64,000 nucleotides of DNA from Zygaena filipendulae (lineage: Eukaryota > Arthropoda > Insecta > Lepidoptera > Zygaenidae), in contig OU015660.1 in the NCBI GenBank assembly GCA_907165275.2, positions 9,612,501 through 9,676,500 on the forward strand, read 5' to 3'. This document shows, piece by piece, positions 25,323-37,008 of the stretch. Within the stretch, counting starts at the first letter, position 1; each line of letters opens with the position of its first letter. The notes beneath the pieces were generated by a model. It was given only the letters and a program-made list of their open reading frames with translations. It searched no databases and was not told where the DNA came from. A program made the position numbers and the translations under genes.

Positions 25323-25546
25323 TAAATACCCGTAGTACCTACCTATACATAGATATGTGAAAGCTGATAATATATTTGGTCTGACTACTAACTATTCTTC
25401 TTAATCTAGCTGTATCTAACAGCTGTAAGCTTTCAAAAAAGTGTAAAATAAGTTAAAATAAAAAATAATATTTAATAAACAAAAAATGCGAGTTTACGAG
25501 TGAGTGATTTTTCAGTATTTTTCTATTCAATTTTGTAAATAGGTGT

Positions 25547-25550
25547 GTTT

Positions 25551-25594
<44 letters not shown>

Positions 25595-25770
25595 TCCTTT
25601 ATTGCACATAAAATAACAATAATACAGTACCTAAAGAAAAAGGAGAAAGCAAATGGCGGTCTTATCGCATAGTAGCGATCTCTTCCAGACAACCAATTAT
25701 GCGAAAGGACAAACAAAAATACATAGACACGGGTGGTTGGGTAAAGCATCTCCAACATTATACTATACAT
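25547..25770 (-). mobile_element. Non-LTR retrotransposon 3' end with (TTTA)n tail
   Basis: The minus strand ends ...tttatgtgcaataaaggattaaataaataa, with about 11 TAAA units. Same family as 585-692, but longer. Confidence 0.55.
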
Positions 25771-26776
25771 ATCATATACCATAATAAATATATACTATGT
25801 ACTATACAAATACATCAACTACACAATACATGACAATACTCAAATATATAAAATCATTACATACCAACTACCTATACTCATGCAGCACATACATTGACAT
25901 ATACATAATTAAATATTATAACATATTACTAATTATATATACTTAACCAATGTGTAAATATTAAGATAAGAGGGTTAGTTACATGTAAGCATTAATTTTC
26001 GGGAGCATTAATTCTTTATTTAAATTATATAGAAATTCGGATTTTCTAACCCGAAAACCTTAATAAAATAATAACCGTTCTTTGAGAACGCTTTTAAAGA
26101 TTCGACCTTTAATGGCCAAGGATTTATTAAAAAGCTTTTTGCAATAGTGAAAGTATACCTAGACCGATCGAGAAAGTGGATCGATGGTTCGGGAGGGATA
26201 TTTTCTTCGATCGATCACAGCCTCACTTAACATCAGGTGAGCTGTGTTCAAACGCCTAGCCAAATAATAAGAAAAGAGAAAACTGAAAGTACTTGTAAGG
26301 TTTGTAGGTATCTATGTATGTTAAAAACTACTTTTCTACGGTCACTAACTAACCGGCGAGCAAATAAACAGATCCTTTTAGTTCCATACCTACCACTTAA
26401 GGTCGGCGCGGTAAAGGGACTTTTGCTGTTCCAGTAAAAGCGATTAGACTGAAAAAAAAGGAAAATAAAAATACTATTGTTGGTTTGACTTTTCAAGGGA
26501 AATTTGCAAATGAATAAAAAACTGGTTGATTTTTTTATTTGATATCTACTTTTACAGGTAGGTACACCTAGTTACTTGTGCTTAAATTACCTGATGCCCC
26601 TAATCACTTTTAAAATTACTGCTAGTTGCAGTACTTATGTACGTACTAAGTTATATTTGGCCCATATGTGAACTGTAGTCTTAAACTAGATATTACTTTT
26701 TGCTATATTAGTATTAATGGAATAATTTTATGCATTACTTGTTAATATTAAATTTTGTACACACACATGCGGAAGA

Positions 26777-26817
26777 CACCACCTCCCAAAATACAGGTTT
26801 TCCTAGTTTGGGAGGTG
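26777..26817. repeat. Stem-loop ccacctcccaaa / tttgggaggtgg
   Basis: A 12 bp perfect stem with a 16-base loop, followed 37 bases on by caataaagtttattattatta. The hairpin plus AATAAA plus (ATT)n looks like a retroelement 3' end on the plus strand. Confidence 0.6.
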
Positions 26818-26880
26818 GGGTTACTTAATTTTGTTTATATTCTTGGTTCAATAAAGTTTATTATTATTATTATTATATTA

Positions 26881-29533
26881 TGCGTACAATAACAAATAGA
26901 AGAATAAGTTCTATGGCTAAATGCCTAGTTTGTTAAACTTAAAAAAAAAAAAAAACTCCCTTTCACTGGTACCCAACCTCAAAGCAGTGGGAGGACTGGA
27001 GGTAAAGAGAGAATACCGTAGCAGATAGTAATTTACGTTACCCTAGTTCGTTACGCGTAAGGAAGCACTATATTGTGGTGACGGAAATGGGAGTCTTAGC
27101 GAAAACTATAATCATTTGAACTTGTAACTGACGACGCTCCCACAGAACGAAGGGAACATGGCAACCCATTTTCATAGACACCACCCGCGTCGTTTGGAAA
27201 AAACTTAAAAGACAAAACAACATCGTTCAAAGGAATACATAAGGGAGTTTTTGGCGGGATTCGAAGATGGTAGTTCCGGTTATTTTGTTTCGATAAAAAT
27301 TGCTAAAAGTGTTATTATGTTGAATGGTTTTCAGTGGCTATTTTTTGTGTGCGAGAAGAAAGGCATATTATGGAGTTACATAGACATCATGATTTCTTTG
27401 GTTTCATCCAAAAGCTCCGAGATTTTTTTTTTTAACTGGCTAAATACAATAAGTAGCTACTTAAATGCGAAAGTCCATTAAGAAGAAAAAAAAGAATACC
27501 AAAGGTCAAGTTTACACACACGTACAAGGAAAATGGGATCTTCTTTGAACCTTGAGTTTAATGTAGGTACTAAACTCGTTTGTAATAAAAGTGAGAACAT
27601 ACGTATTAATACAGTAACAGTTCGATTATCGCGGGTGAAACCGCGGGGCACAGCTAGAAAATATTAGATTTTTGTATTTGTTGTTTGTAATGGATAAACT
27701 CAAAAACTACTGAGTAGAAAACGGAAACTCCAAAATGAACGCAACTGGGGATCGACTAGTCCTGAAATTTTTTTCGCTCTACAACTGTTACCTATTTTCA
27801 TTGTTAACATTTTAGCCTCGTGTCGGTTTAAAAAGCTCCACGGTATACTTTTGTGTCCAACATAACTTTGTAGTGAAACAAATGTTCTTAAGAGCCCTTG
27901 TTAAGGAAAAGTCTGATGAAATTAAAAAGTTATCATTTTGTTTTTTACTGTTGTAACAAAGTACCTTTCTTTCATTTCAGTCGGCTCTTTAATTACAGTG
28001 TAATTTTTTGATGAGTGCTACTGAGGATTCACTGAAAAAAAAAATTATATATTGTAATATTTCAATAGAATTTCCGATTTGAATTGAAGCAAAATGTATG
28101 GCTGTAACGTTCATTTCATAATAATTATTTTTTTATTATGAATGTGCCTATCGGACTTCGATTTTTGTAAATTTTTTACACACATGTAAAAAAAAAAGAA
28201 TATTTTAAAGAGCTGGAACTTCTGGGGCAGTTTTCTTAATACAAACCTACCTTCTGATAAATACGAACTCACCAAAAATGAATTATCCAAATCGTTAGAG
28301 CCATTCCAGAGTTTAACGAGACAAACGAACACCAATTTTTTATATATATTATGTGAAAGTTAAAACTTCAGCCTAAGAATAGTATAGATAGTTACTGTAA
28401 CGTATATACCATACAGTCAAAATTGGATAAAAGTCTTTGAAGTTTAAATATGATAGTAAAAAGCTTATAAAAACCCAGCGGCGGCGGCGCGGTCGTCTAA
28501 AGTGCAATATTTTACACTCAGCGAGACAATCAACAGCTGTTCTACTCATTTGGTCCATCTTGTCTCATTTTGCATATGCCTAATATTGTTCACAAATTAC
28601 ATTTTTTGTCCCGAATACGTAAAAAAATTAACACAATATAATCTTAATTTTTTCCCCCTTTTGCATTATATTGTCGCCGATGCCCTGATTATTGACATTT
28701 GACATTTGTAATAATATTATGTACCTACCAGTGCGTCATTCCTATTCAGCCGAGTTTTTGGTGTGGTTTTCTCTGTTATTATAATATTGTGATTTATTAT
28801 TGTTTTTAGCATTGTATATTTTTTTAGTTGTTTAGTTTTTTTAGTTGTAGTGACCAAGGGAAATAGTGACCCATTTTTAAATATAGGTATAGATAAGGGC
28901 TTGAATACGTCCCTCCTCTAAAAATTATATTTAATTATTAACTACCTAGTAAAATTCAAAAGCGTTTGTGTGTTTATGACCACTCAACTCTACACCAACC
29001 TACAGATAGCATTTTTATGAAATTTTATATTTATTTGGATTTTAGTTTCAATGTCGTAATAGGTCCAAATAATGACTATAATATAATATTATGACGGTAT
29101 TAATGCCTTTTTTTACCTATTTTACACCCCAACAATTAATTTCACCAAGTTTCAAAAAATATTTTATGGTACCAATCTATGTACCTATGTGAAAAATGTT
29201 CGAAGTCTTTTATTTTACCAACATGATAGTGTTCGAAGATTTCGAACTGTTTAATGTCTAACTTTTGTGAACTAGTTTGAAAACTTCTGGTACAGTTAGC
29301 TGGGTTCATTATGATCGTCACGGGCTTATTTCAGTGTTCAAGCGTATAAGAAAAAGCGATCTGACAGAAAACCACTGTCATAACTTCAAATAGCGCCGAT
29401 GTCACAAAAATAACACTCATTTTATATGAGGGTGTGGTTAAAGGCAACAGATGGATGGATGAAATACGCTGACGGGTTAACTGCTCGTCACTGTGACGTA
29501 TTTGAGTCGTATGGTATATGCGAGGTACCTATT
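26881..29533. other. No gene recognised
   Basis: Contains a solo Helitron 3' hairpin (27618-27657: cgcgggtgaaaccgcggggcacagctag) and otherwise AT-rich sequence. Frames up to 76 codons show no domains. Confidence 0.35.
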
Positions 29534-29703
29534 TAAGTCCCCTTAGCCACTTTGACAATCTATAATTTTTTCATGCTCTGAAAGTGCTTGTTTGTGCAGG
29601 ATATAGGCGCCACAAAATCAAATTTTGTGCACAAGTGCGTTAACGTATCTTCTCATAAATTTATCTATACAAACAGCCAAACACAATAAGAAGTTCATAG
29701 ATA

Positions 29704-29792
29704 GAATTTGTTATTTTATAATATTTACTTTAATATTACTTTACTTTAATATTTACTTTAGAATTTGTTATTTTATAATATTTACTTTAATT
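29704..29792. repeat. Direct duplication of about 31 bp, period 57
   Basis: gaatttgttattttataata with its following ttacttta appears at 29704 and again at 29761. Confidence 0.7.
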
Positions 29793-30373
29793 TATTTGCC
29801 TTATGTGTTTTTTAAGACCGATAATATTCCAGGAAAAACAATTTCCTTCAGTATTCAAAAGTATGTTTACTACTGTTTTATTTCCTCGCAATCGAAGTGA
29901 AAAGCAGAGTTTATAACTCGTCCACAAAACCATTTTATCCTCGACATTACTATCAGCCCTCGCCCTCGTAAAATGGTTTGTTTTGTGCACTTGTTGCAAA
30001 ATCTACTATAACGCATAGAAAGAAAAAAAACGTATCGCTATGTCATGTGGTCAGATACAATCGTCCAATGAAAAGTCTAGTTTTGCATGATCACGTGATA
30101 TAACGACTCTGTTTCTTAGTTTTCTACAGCCGTTAACGATCATAGATTGTCTACTCGGATAGAAGAGGCAAGCTTTACTTTCTTTCGGGAATTGGTTAAT
30201 GAAACATGAGAGTTCAATAAATAAGTATTAATTTTGTTATACATGCAAATTGTATGTTAAGTATGTCGCAGAAAAAATTTTTGTTACGTAATTTTTTTTT
30301 TGTTATTTGTAATGAGATTAGAATTTTGAAAACTCTCTTTCAATACGTCGCACTTTTATTCTAACATCACTAC

Positions 30374-30573
30374 ATAGTATAAAACAAAGTCGCTTCCCGC
30401 TGTTTGTCTGTCCCTATGTATGCTTAGATCTTTAAAACTACGCAACGGATTTTCATCCGGTTTTCTCCAATAGATAGAGTGATTCACGAGTAAAGTTTAT
30501 ATCGATATTTTATCCTGGAATTCCTACGGGAACTCCGAAATTACCGCGGGTGAAACCGCGAGGGACAGCTAGT
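30374..30573 (+). mobile_element. Helitron
   Basis: tagtataaaacaaagtcgcttcccgctg at the 5' side; 3' ccgcgggtgaaaccgcgagggacagctag. Subfamily shared with 52501-52693. Confidence 0.75.
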
Positions 30574-31325
30574 CCTATATAATCGAACAATTTAAGCAAT
30601 CACTAAAGGTGCGGTGGTATGTCTGACAGCTGGGTTGCCCCGCGTCACATTCCGACACCCGCTCGTAAAACACACCACTGTGGGCCGCCTAAGAAATTCC
30701 CCACTTTCTTTAAGAGTAAGGAAATGAAGTTTCACCCACTCGGGGCTCGTTTATACTTTGCTCTAATTGGACTCGGCTCGGCATTGTTTGACGTCAGTGT
30801 CGACTGTCGAGGCATCTCCTGAGATTCCCACCGGTTTGTCTCTCACTAAGATGATGGGAAAATAAAATGAAAAACTAAATCTCAATGAGGCTTTGTAAAA
30901 CTAACAACTTCGTTTTCGCAACGTTGTTAAACTGACTCCTATTTAAAATTGACAGAGCTGAAATATGAAACAATAAGTATACTGTGCCTTTACATTAGTA
31001 ACAAATTAGATACTACTTCAGCTCGAGCAATTATGAGGGGAGTGGTTAAATAAAATATTTCACGATTCGGAAAATATATACATACCTAGTACCTACATGC
31101 CAAAAGATTAAGTAGAAATGATCTCTATTTACAACAATAGCACTTTTGCTTCATTCACTTTCTTAAAATTTTACGCATTCATGACAGTGTCCTTATGAGC
31201 CTATGTTTTCCTTTCAGAGGATATCCGCTACCTAATACAGCTGTTCATAACTTACTCTACGTTATTTCTTTGTCACCCTATTTTGATTCCTTCTTTCCCA
31301 ATGACCTCACCATTCCTTCTCTATT
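30574..31325. other. No gene recognised
   Basis: 30600-30830 is less AT-rich than the rest and holds a 67-codon frame from 30619 with no recognisable domain. Confidence 0.3.
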
Positions 31326-31369
31326 TTAGTTACTATAGTCTTTAGTCACTACGTCTTTCATCTCGTCTC

Positions 31370-31505
31370 TTATCTGGGGGCACGGCAGTGCCCCCGCCAA
31401 GTCGAGCAACAAAAGCGGCACGGCCGTACTATCCTTTTCTCGAAGCAATTCAGGCCATTTTCGACCCCCTATAACTTCGTTGTGGATAAAACTAGAAGCC
31501 TGAAT
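31370..31505. repeat. GC-rich repeat-like block with stem-loop
   Basis: GGGGGCAC-GGCA-GTGCCCCC at 31376-31395 is a perfect 8 bp stem. The following gcggcacggccgta...gaccccctataacttcg looks like an interspersed repeat. The minus frame of 76 codons across it is probably not a gene. Confidence 0.35.
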
Positions 31506-31764
31506 TTTTAGTAAACAAGCAGGTATTGTATAAAGACGGTATAATTTAAATTTCATTCGATTTGAACCAGTAGTTTAAGAATTATAACTAGTCAAAGTTT
31601 CTTAATTTTGTAGGTCACTCACTCACTCACTGACCGATCATCAAAACTCTAAGGCACTTCTAGCAGACATAGAAGTTTGAAATTTAGAATACAATTAGTG
31701 TTTATTGTATAAATCAAGGAAAAATTGAAATATTTTGCAATTTCGGTCCAGTTTTCTAGATACA

Positions 31765-31952
31765 CCAACTGCATAAATAACTTTGTAATCCCATATAAAT
31801 GTATGGAATTACAAAGTTACATATGCAGTTATATGTACCAACTGCACAAATAACTTTGTAATCCCATATAAATGTATGGAATTACAAAGTTATATATGCA
31901 GTTATATGTACCAACTGCACAAATAACTTTGTAATCCCATATAAATATATGA
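31765..31952. repeat. 73 bp tandem repeat, 2.6 units, each with an internal dyad
   Basis: Units begin ccaactgc at 31765, 31838 and 31911. Within each unit aactgca(t/c)aaataactttgtaat pairs with attacaaagtta(c/t)atatgcagtt, so every unit can fold. The array stops at a Helitron end (gactagctg). Confidence 0.85.
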
Positions 31953-32392
31953 GACTAGCTGTTCCCTGCGGTTTCACCCGCGTTAATTTCGGAGATACCG
32001 CGGGAATTCAGAAATGCAAAGTAGTTAGTACCCTATATCCCTAGGTTTTCTTTACCCCTGACAACGTGCATGCAAAATTTCATGAGATTTCACCAGCGTT
32101 AATTTCGGAGATCCTTCGGGAATTCCGAGATAAAATTACCCTAATCTGAATGCTCCAACGGTTTTCATGAAATTTTGTATACAGGGGATTTCGGGGGCCA
32201 TAAATCGATCTAGCTAGGATTCATTTCTGGAATTCCCGCGCGAACTCTGATATCAACGCGGGTGAATTAATTATTGCATACTACACGTTGTCAAGGGTAC
32301 AGGAAAGGTCATAGGGTAGTAAGTACTTTTATCTCAGAATACCCGCGGGATCTCCGAAATTAACGTGGGTTAAACCGCGGGGAACAGCTATT
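31953..32392. mobile_element. Helitron composite, tail-to-tail copies
   Basis: A minus copy from actagctgttccctgcgg (with a partial second copy from about 32085) is followed by a plus copy ending cgtgggttaaaccgcggggaacagct. CTAG ends thus face outwards. Confidence 0.6.
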
Positions 32393-32394
32393 TA

Positions 32395-32415
32395 AACCGA
32401 GCGAAGCTCGGTTGC
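32395..32415. repeat. Short perfect hairpin aaccgagc-gaa-gctcggtt
   Basis: An 8 bp stem with a 3-base loop directly after the Helitron composite, followed by gcccagatatt and an AT-rich tail. Confidence 0.7.
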
Positions 32416-32647
32416 CCAGATATTAATAAATAATAATAATAAGTGTAGCTACTTACCTACCTAGATATAAAGTGTAGATACATAGTTACCTAGACATAAT
32501 TATGTTCAAAGGTACAATGGTCAACGGAATGAAAAAGCAAGAATGGGGCATGTGTTTATATTATAAAGTTATACCAAAATCTTTCAAGTTATTAAAATAG
32601 ACTAAATTGCTCAAAGGAGGAAGACCATTTACAAAAAGAAATGAGAT

Positions 32648-33212
32648 CCCATCAAAAACAAACTTGTAAAAAAGTCCAAGTCTCGCAACTCAGTTCTTCT
32701 ACAGTAAAAAGTTGTGAGATCAATGTAATACTAAGTCGGTTAATTTATTCAGTGCCTACTTAAGGGTCCTTCTGTCTAAAGTTATCATGTTATAAGCTAA
32801 TCTAATAACATTTTATAGTGACCATATCAAATTTAAAAATCTTTTATGTTTTAAATAGATTGATTGGCTTGGCGATCACGTGAAAACACAATGTATCTCA
32901 CAAGTAATACATATTATAATTAAATTAGATTGTTTAGAACCATAATTATGTATTACATGTGAGATATATTGTGTTTTCACGTGATCGCCAAGCCAATCAA
33001 TCTATTTAAAACATAAAAGATTTTTAAATTTGATATGGTCACTATAAAATGTTATTAGATTAGCTTATAACATGATAACTTTAGACAGAAGGACCCTTAA
33101 GTAGGCACTGAATAAATTAACCGACTTAGTATTACATTGATCTCACAACTTTTTACTGTAGAAGAACTGAGTTGCGAGACTTGGACTTTTTTACAAGTTT
33201 GTTTTTGATGGG
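32648..33212. mobile_element. 565 bp near-perfect hairpin (foldback element)
   Basis: Arms 32648-32912 and 32948-33212 are both 265 bp and reverse complements with only a few mismatches near the centre; the loop is 35 bp. No coding capacity. The gatcacgtgaaa block resembles parts of other MITEs here (11655, 30090, 50280). Confidence 0.9.
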
Positions 33213-34658
33213 TCACTTCTTTTTATTACGTCTTCTCACACACTTTGTCCACTTGCTTTGACTTTCATTTAATTTACTTTCTTCCACCTTTCCCATTACT
33301 GAAATTTTTCTCTCTGTCTTTTAGTCACTATATAATTTGATGTACCTAGTTGTTGAAGAGATAAATCGGCCCCTCTCACACTTGTTATACCGTTTTCTCA
33401 AAGATTGAAATATTTTTCTCTCGCTCTATTACGTATAACCGCTGAATCATCTTTATTATTTTATGTTCTTTTATCATTCATTCCTATTAGGTTCCAAGAT
33501 AGATGTATTTCTTTATGAAAATTTTATAAAAACTTATATAGGTTCGTGAAAACTTCACAATATTTAGCTCCGTGCACGAGTATAATTTGTATTACAATTA
33601 AATTGTTACCTTGACATTTTATTAGTTCTACTAATATACCTATTTATCATGTCGTGAAGATATTTGTTAACTGTACAAGTGAACACGTGTAATCTCGGCA
33701 AGGTAGGCTCCGTGAAGGGTTAGCGCGTTCTCAGCGCACGCCCCTGATTTATATGCCGCGAACATACCCGCACCCCAACTGAATTTTAATTACGCACAAC
33801 CTTATCTGAAGAGTTTTTGCTAGAAAACAGACCAAGGGATTCCAACTGACTAGATTTAAAAATAAAGAAAAACGTTCTGTACACTGTGAATGTGTGAAAG
33901 TTCAAATTTAATGAAATGAAAGTGAGATAGGAACCCTAAAGAAAAGATAAAGAGAATTATATAAAACAATAAAAATAATAATAATAACAACTAGCTGTTC
34001 TTCTCGGTTTAAACGTTATACTTCATATAATACGTAATATTGGACCCCCAGACTCAATGTACTTAAATAAAAATTTACGTATAAGTAGGTAGGTATCACA
34101 TATAAATATATGCAGGACCAATCGAAACTGCGACACCTGACTTATAAATAAACTTCGCTAATCACTATACCAACAGTGCTGCTCTGAAAGAACCTGAATT
34201 ATCTACTTAGAGGATCGATGGAGGACAGTATTTTTGATGTTGTGGTAAAGAAACCTGCTCCAGGTGTCGCGGGTTCTGTTCATATGTCAGAGTAAACATT
34301 TTATGTGATGTATGTGTAAAATACTCTAGAGTCTAGATGTTTTGTGTGTCATAAATACTTAGGAAGGTACATACAATATTTTAAGCAGAGAAAAAAGTAG
34401 ATCTTATATCAGTTGTCCGGTATTACAAGCTCTGCTTAGTATGGGACACAGATGGCGCTGTGTGTTGATGTCCAAATGTTATTATTGTTGATTAAATAAC
34501 AAAGATTTGGATAGGGTTAACTTTACAATAATTTTTCATTATTTCACTGAAATAATTGATTACTTATCTAATTTCACACGTCTTAGTGCCCAGTAGTTTC
34601 AGTGTCAACACAAAATCAGTTCGTTCGATCGTTAATTAAAAATTATGAATATTTAACT
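33213..34658. other. Intergenic, upstream of gene 1
   Basis: No gene seen. acttatctaa at about 34563 contains a GATA-factor type site, common near insect immune genes, but single short motifs are weak evidence. Confidence 0.3.
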
Positions 34659-34735
34659 ATGTGTTTCAAAATATTACAGATTGCAGTTTTATTTCTTTGC
34701 TGGGGTAACATTACATGCAGTTTATTGAACAGTAG
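34659..34735 (+). CDS. Gene 1 exon 1: signal peptide
   Basis: ATG followed by about 13 hydrophobic residues and a small-residue cleavage region (ITCS). It ends at AG|GTAAGT, the strongest donor in the neighbourhood, in phase 2. The hydrophobic frame requires the reading ...ttacagattgcag... across 34675-34686; with one base fewer it would hit a TGA early. The start is therefore 34659 or 34660. Confidence 0.42.
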
Positions 34736-35912
34736 GTAAGTAGAAATTCCACTCATAAAATATAGGTCAGTGGTTACCAAAGTCACCAAAATATTAGGTG
34801 GGCCCTGAAAACCGAAAATACCAGAATAAATGGACGTATTAAACTAACTGAGATTAAAATTAATTAAAATTGAAATAGGTGATAGCATTTTTTTCTTCAT
34901 GAAAACCAAGCGGTGAGTCCCGAGTTTAGAAGTTCTGTTAGGTGGGTCGCAATCCAGTCAACTTTGGTAACTAGTGATATAGGTAACTCATAGCTGATTG
35001 CTTCTAAGTAAAGTTAGCGCAGGTGACCTTTGTTTAATTATCAACAGTTTGAAGTTGAATTTTGTTTCAAAATTTCTTGTGTCTACAAATTGTATCACTA
35101 GCTATTTCTCGCTGCTCCCCTTTGTCGTACTTGACGCCGAAATAACCAAATAATTGTAATTCTTCAATAAATAGGCTGGAAATAAAAAAAATCTGTACTC
35201 TTTGCAGCTGATTCAAAATTCTAATACGGAGTGATCTATACATATAAAATGCTTTGTCCTGAATGACTGGTGGATCAACGCACAGCCTAAACGGCTGATC
35301 GTAGAGACCTGAAACATGGGGGGTGTGTTCTTTGTATGCGTAGGCATCCGATAAGAAAGGATTTTTGAAAATTCAACCCCCAAGAGGTTGCAAAGTTTGT
35401 ATGGAACAATTCCACGGGAACTTCGAAATTATCGCGGGTGAAACCGCGCGGGACAGCTAGTATAAAATAAAAATGAGCATTCATAGAAATTTCAATTTTA
35501 AAAATAGAACACAAAATAGATTAGGTAAGTACCTAGAAGAAATGTTACTTTTAAAATTAGTAGAAGAAAGGAGGGCTAATAAACCGAGTGGTATGCCGCC
35601 GCCTCTGTACAGTTCTATTTCGAAGAAAGTAATTTTTAAATTTATTGTTATATTATAAGACATTTAGAAGTTTTGTTTCTAACAATATGTTTATTTTGTT
35701 TTGCAGCTGTAAAAATGCAAAGTTTCGTATCGTCAATGGCTCGTGTATTCGGCAGGCGTGTGGACTGCAAGGATTCACAGGGAATGTTCTACTGCAACGT
35801 GCAATGTAGCGACGCACCATTCGTTTGTGAGAATGGCGAATGCTTCTGCCACTATTCTGTGATTTATGGCAGTCACTATAAATTTGGCAAGCCATTTATT
35901 CATAGCGTGTGA
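34659..35912 (+). CDS. Gene 1: secreted single-domain CSalpha-beta cysteine-rich protein
   Basis: Model of three coding exons: about 34659-34735, 35520-35590 and 35707-35912 (stop at 35910-35912), giving about 117 residues. Exon 1 reads as a signal peptide (MCFKILQIAVLFLC..., then NITCS) and ends at a consensus donor AG|GTAAGT. Exon 2 is a charged propeptide-like stretch; exon 3 carries six cysteines spaced C-x8-C-x3-C-x6-C-x4-C-x-C, the CSalpha-beta signature of defensin-like peptides. Phases agree (2 to 2, then 1 to 1). AATAAA lies at 35982. The family is known for secreted antimicrobial or toxin-like peptides; activity here is inference. The base count around 34675-34681 was hard to read, so the start may be off by one and the signal frame depends on it. 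Exon 2 has a weak acceptor tract. The cysteine exon is firm, the full model moderate. Confidence 0.5.
35235..35461 (+). mobile_element. Helitron in intron 1 of gene 1
   Basis: TCTATACATATAAAATGCTTTGTCC to cgcgggtgaaaccgcgcgggacagctag|t, 58 bp before the proposed exon 2. Same subfamily as 45926-46130. Confidence 0.75.
35520..35590 (+). CDS. Gene 1 exon 2: putative propeptide exon
   Basis: This is a 71 nt open exon from acceptor aaaatag|A to donor AGTG|GTATGC. It encodes a Leu/Glu/Arg-rich helix-like segment (includes EEMLLLKLVEERR). It fits phase 2 at its start and phase 1 at its end, exactly what exons 1 and 3 require. The acceptor has only a weak pyrimidine tract, so skipping or another structure is possible. 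Confidence 0.38.
35707..35912 (+). CDS. Gene 1 exon 3: CSalpha-beta domain
   Basis: The strong acceptor ttattttgttttgcag precedes the exon, whose frame gives CKDSQGMFYC, CNVQC, CSDAPFVC, CENGEC and CFC. That is six cysteines with spacing 8/3/6/4/1, identical to the exon at 42975. An Arg-Arg pair immediately before the domain could be a processing site. The frame ends in TGA at 35910, followed by AATAAA at 35982, so this can be a terminal exon. Upstream, the polypyrimidine tract read in frame also looks hydrophobic, but it has no ATG and is better explained as the splice tract. Confidence 0.7.
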
Positions 35913-35981
35913 TTATTATATTAGCGTATTGTGCATAAATATTACTGTATTACTGTGATTCTAGCGTTTCCCCTAAATTTA

Positions 35982-35987
35982 AATAAA
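35982..35987 (+). promoter_or_regulatory. Polyadenylation signal AATAAA of gene 1 short form
   Basis: AATAAA lies 70 nt after the TGA of the CSalpha-beta exon. It supports transcription ending here. Confidence 0.5.
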
Positions 35988-36058
35988 AAAAAAATCTAAT
36001 TTTTAAGAGTGATTTGTTGTTTGTAAAATGTAATATTATATTTTGTCATTTCAAACAG

Positions 36059-36222
36059 CTGAAAGATCAAAGAAAACACCGTATTATGAAATCTTCAGAC
36101 CATTAACGAGTTTGCGGAGAGAAAACAAAAAAACTCAAGTTGAACCAAGCGTCTTTAATCGTTTGTATATATTTATTCAATCTTTTCAATGTTCTCAATG
36201 CGACGGCAACAATTTATCCTAA
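36059..36222 (+). CDS. Possible alternative terminal exon of gene 1
   Basis: Acceptor tttcaaacag is followed by a 54-codon open frame in phase 1 ending at TAA 36220. Its product is basic, with a CSQC near the end. Gene 2 joins its first CSalpha-beta exon to the next exon in phase 1 at the equivalent point, and gene 1 offers a weak donor GGCA|GTCACT (about 35870) at that place. A longer isoform is thus conceivable, but the donor is poor and a 54-codon open frame can arise by chance. Confidence 0.25.
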
Positions 36223-36941
36223 TCTAGAGGTCCAATGAGTAATGGTAGACTTTACACACCCTTCAAAAATGATTGATTTTACGAGTACAGATTTTTCTCT
36301 AGATTCCGTTACTGTAAAACCTGTTGTATCCGTTTTGATTCTTACATAGATCAGGGAAGACCCTTATGTGAATACGAGCTAGATTTTAAATCCTTATAGT
36401 TGTAAAGTTAAATAATAATCATATTAGAAAAGAATATTCAATTAAATTAAGAAATTAATATTGATTACGCCTCTGATTATGTGATCGTTAAATGTTGGTC
36501 GAGTATATTTGTCACTCTGTATTTAAATACACTTGCCCTGCAAAAATAATTGACGTATTTTGCTGCATTTTGTTTATTGAAATGAAATATAATTTATTAA
36601 TGGTACCTGTGTATCTATGTTTATATTGTATCTGTGTTGGTATTCCGTTAAACCAACACAGCTTCTATAATAGGTACCATTATATTTTGTCATGAGAAAA
36701 TTTCGAAAACACTTATCACCATAGCTTATGTAAGACTAATTGAATTCCAAATGTTTTTCGTGTGCAATCAAAAGGCAATAAAAATCTTTAATTAACTTTA
36801 TCATCTTCAACTGTCGATGAATAATAATCAACAAGGAATTCTCTTCACAAATACTATTTTTTTGCAACTTCAAAGAGTGAGGAGTCGTATTTTTTTCGTT
36901 TAAACATTAATTTGGGATTTTAAAAGTTCATTTCAAACGTA

Positions 36942-37008
36942 ATGTTCTTGCCAGATCGCTTTGTGTTTTTTTGTTTCATTGTATCTTTGACACTTGTGTT
37001 TGCTGAAA
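36942..37008 (+). CDS. Gene 2 exon 1: signal peptide
   Basis: ATG opens a textbook signal sequence (MFLPDRFVFFCFIVSLTLVF, then A-E) and ends at donor GAAA|GTAAGT in phase 1. A GGGATTTTAA at 36914-36923 resembles an insect kappa-B site but lies very close to the ATG, so I do not call it. Confidence 0.6.

Noticed and set aside
31765..31952. 73 bp tandem repeat as a CRISPR or origin iteron.
   Set aside because: Contiguous repeats without spacers in an insect genome; a satellite is the simpler reading.
35673..35714. A hydrophobic in-frame stretch before the gene 1 cysteine exon that looks like a signal peptide.
   Set aside because: It has no ATG and coincides with the pyrimidine tract and AG acceptor; T-rich tracts translate as Phe/Leu/Cys.
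36914..36923. GGGATTTTAA as an NF-kappa-B site for gene 2.
   Set aside because: Only one imperfect match, within 30 bases of the ATG, in AT-rich DNA; not distinguishable from chance.
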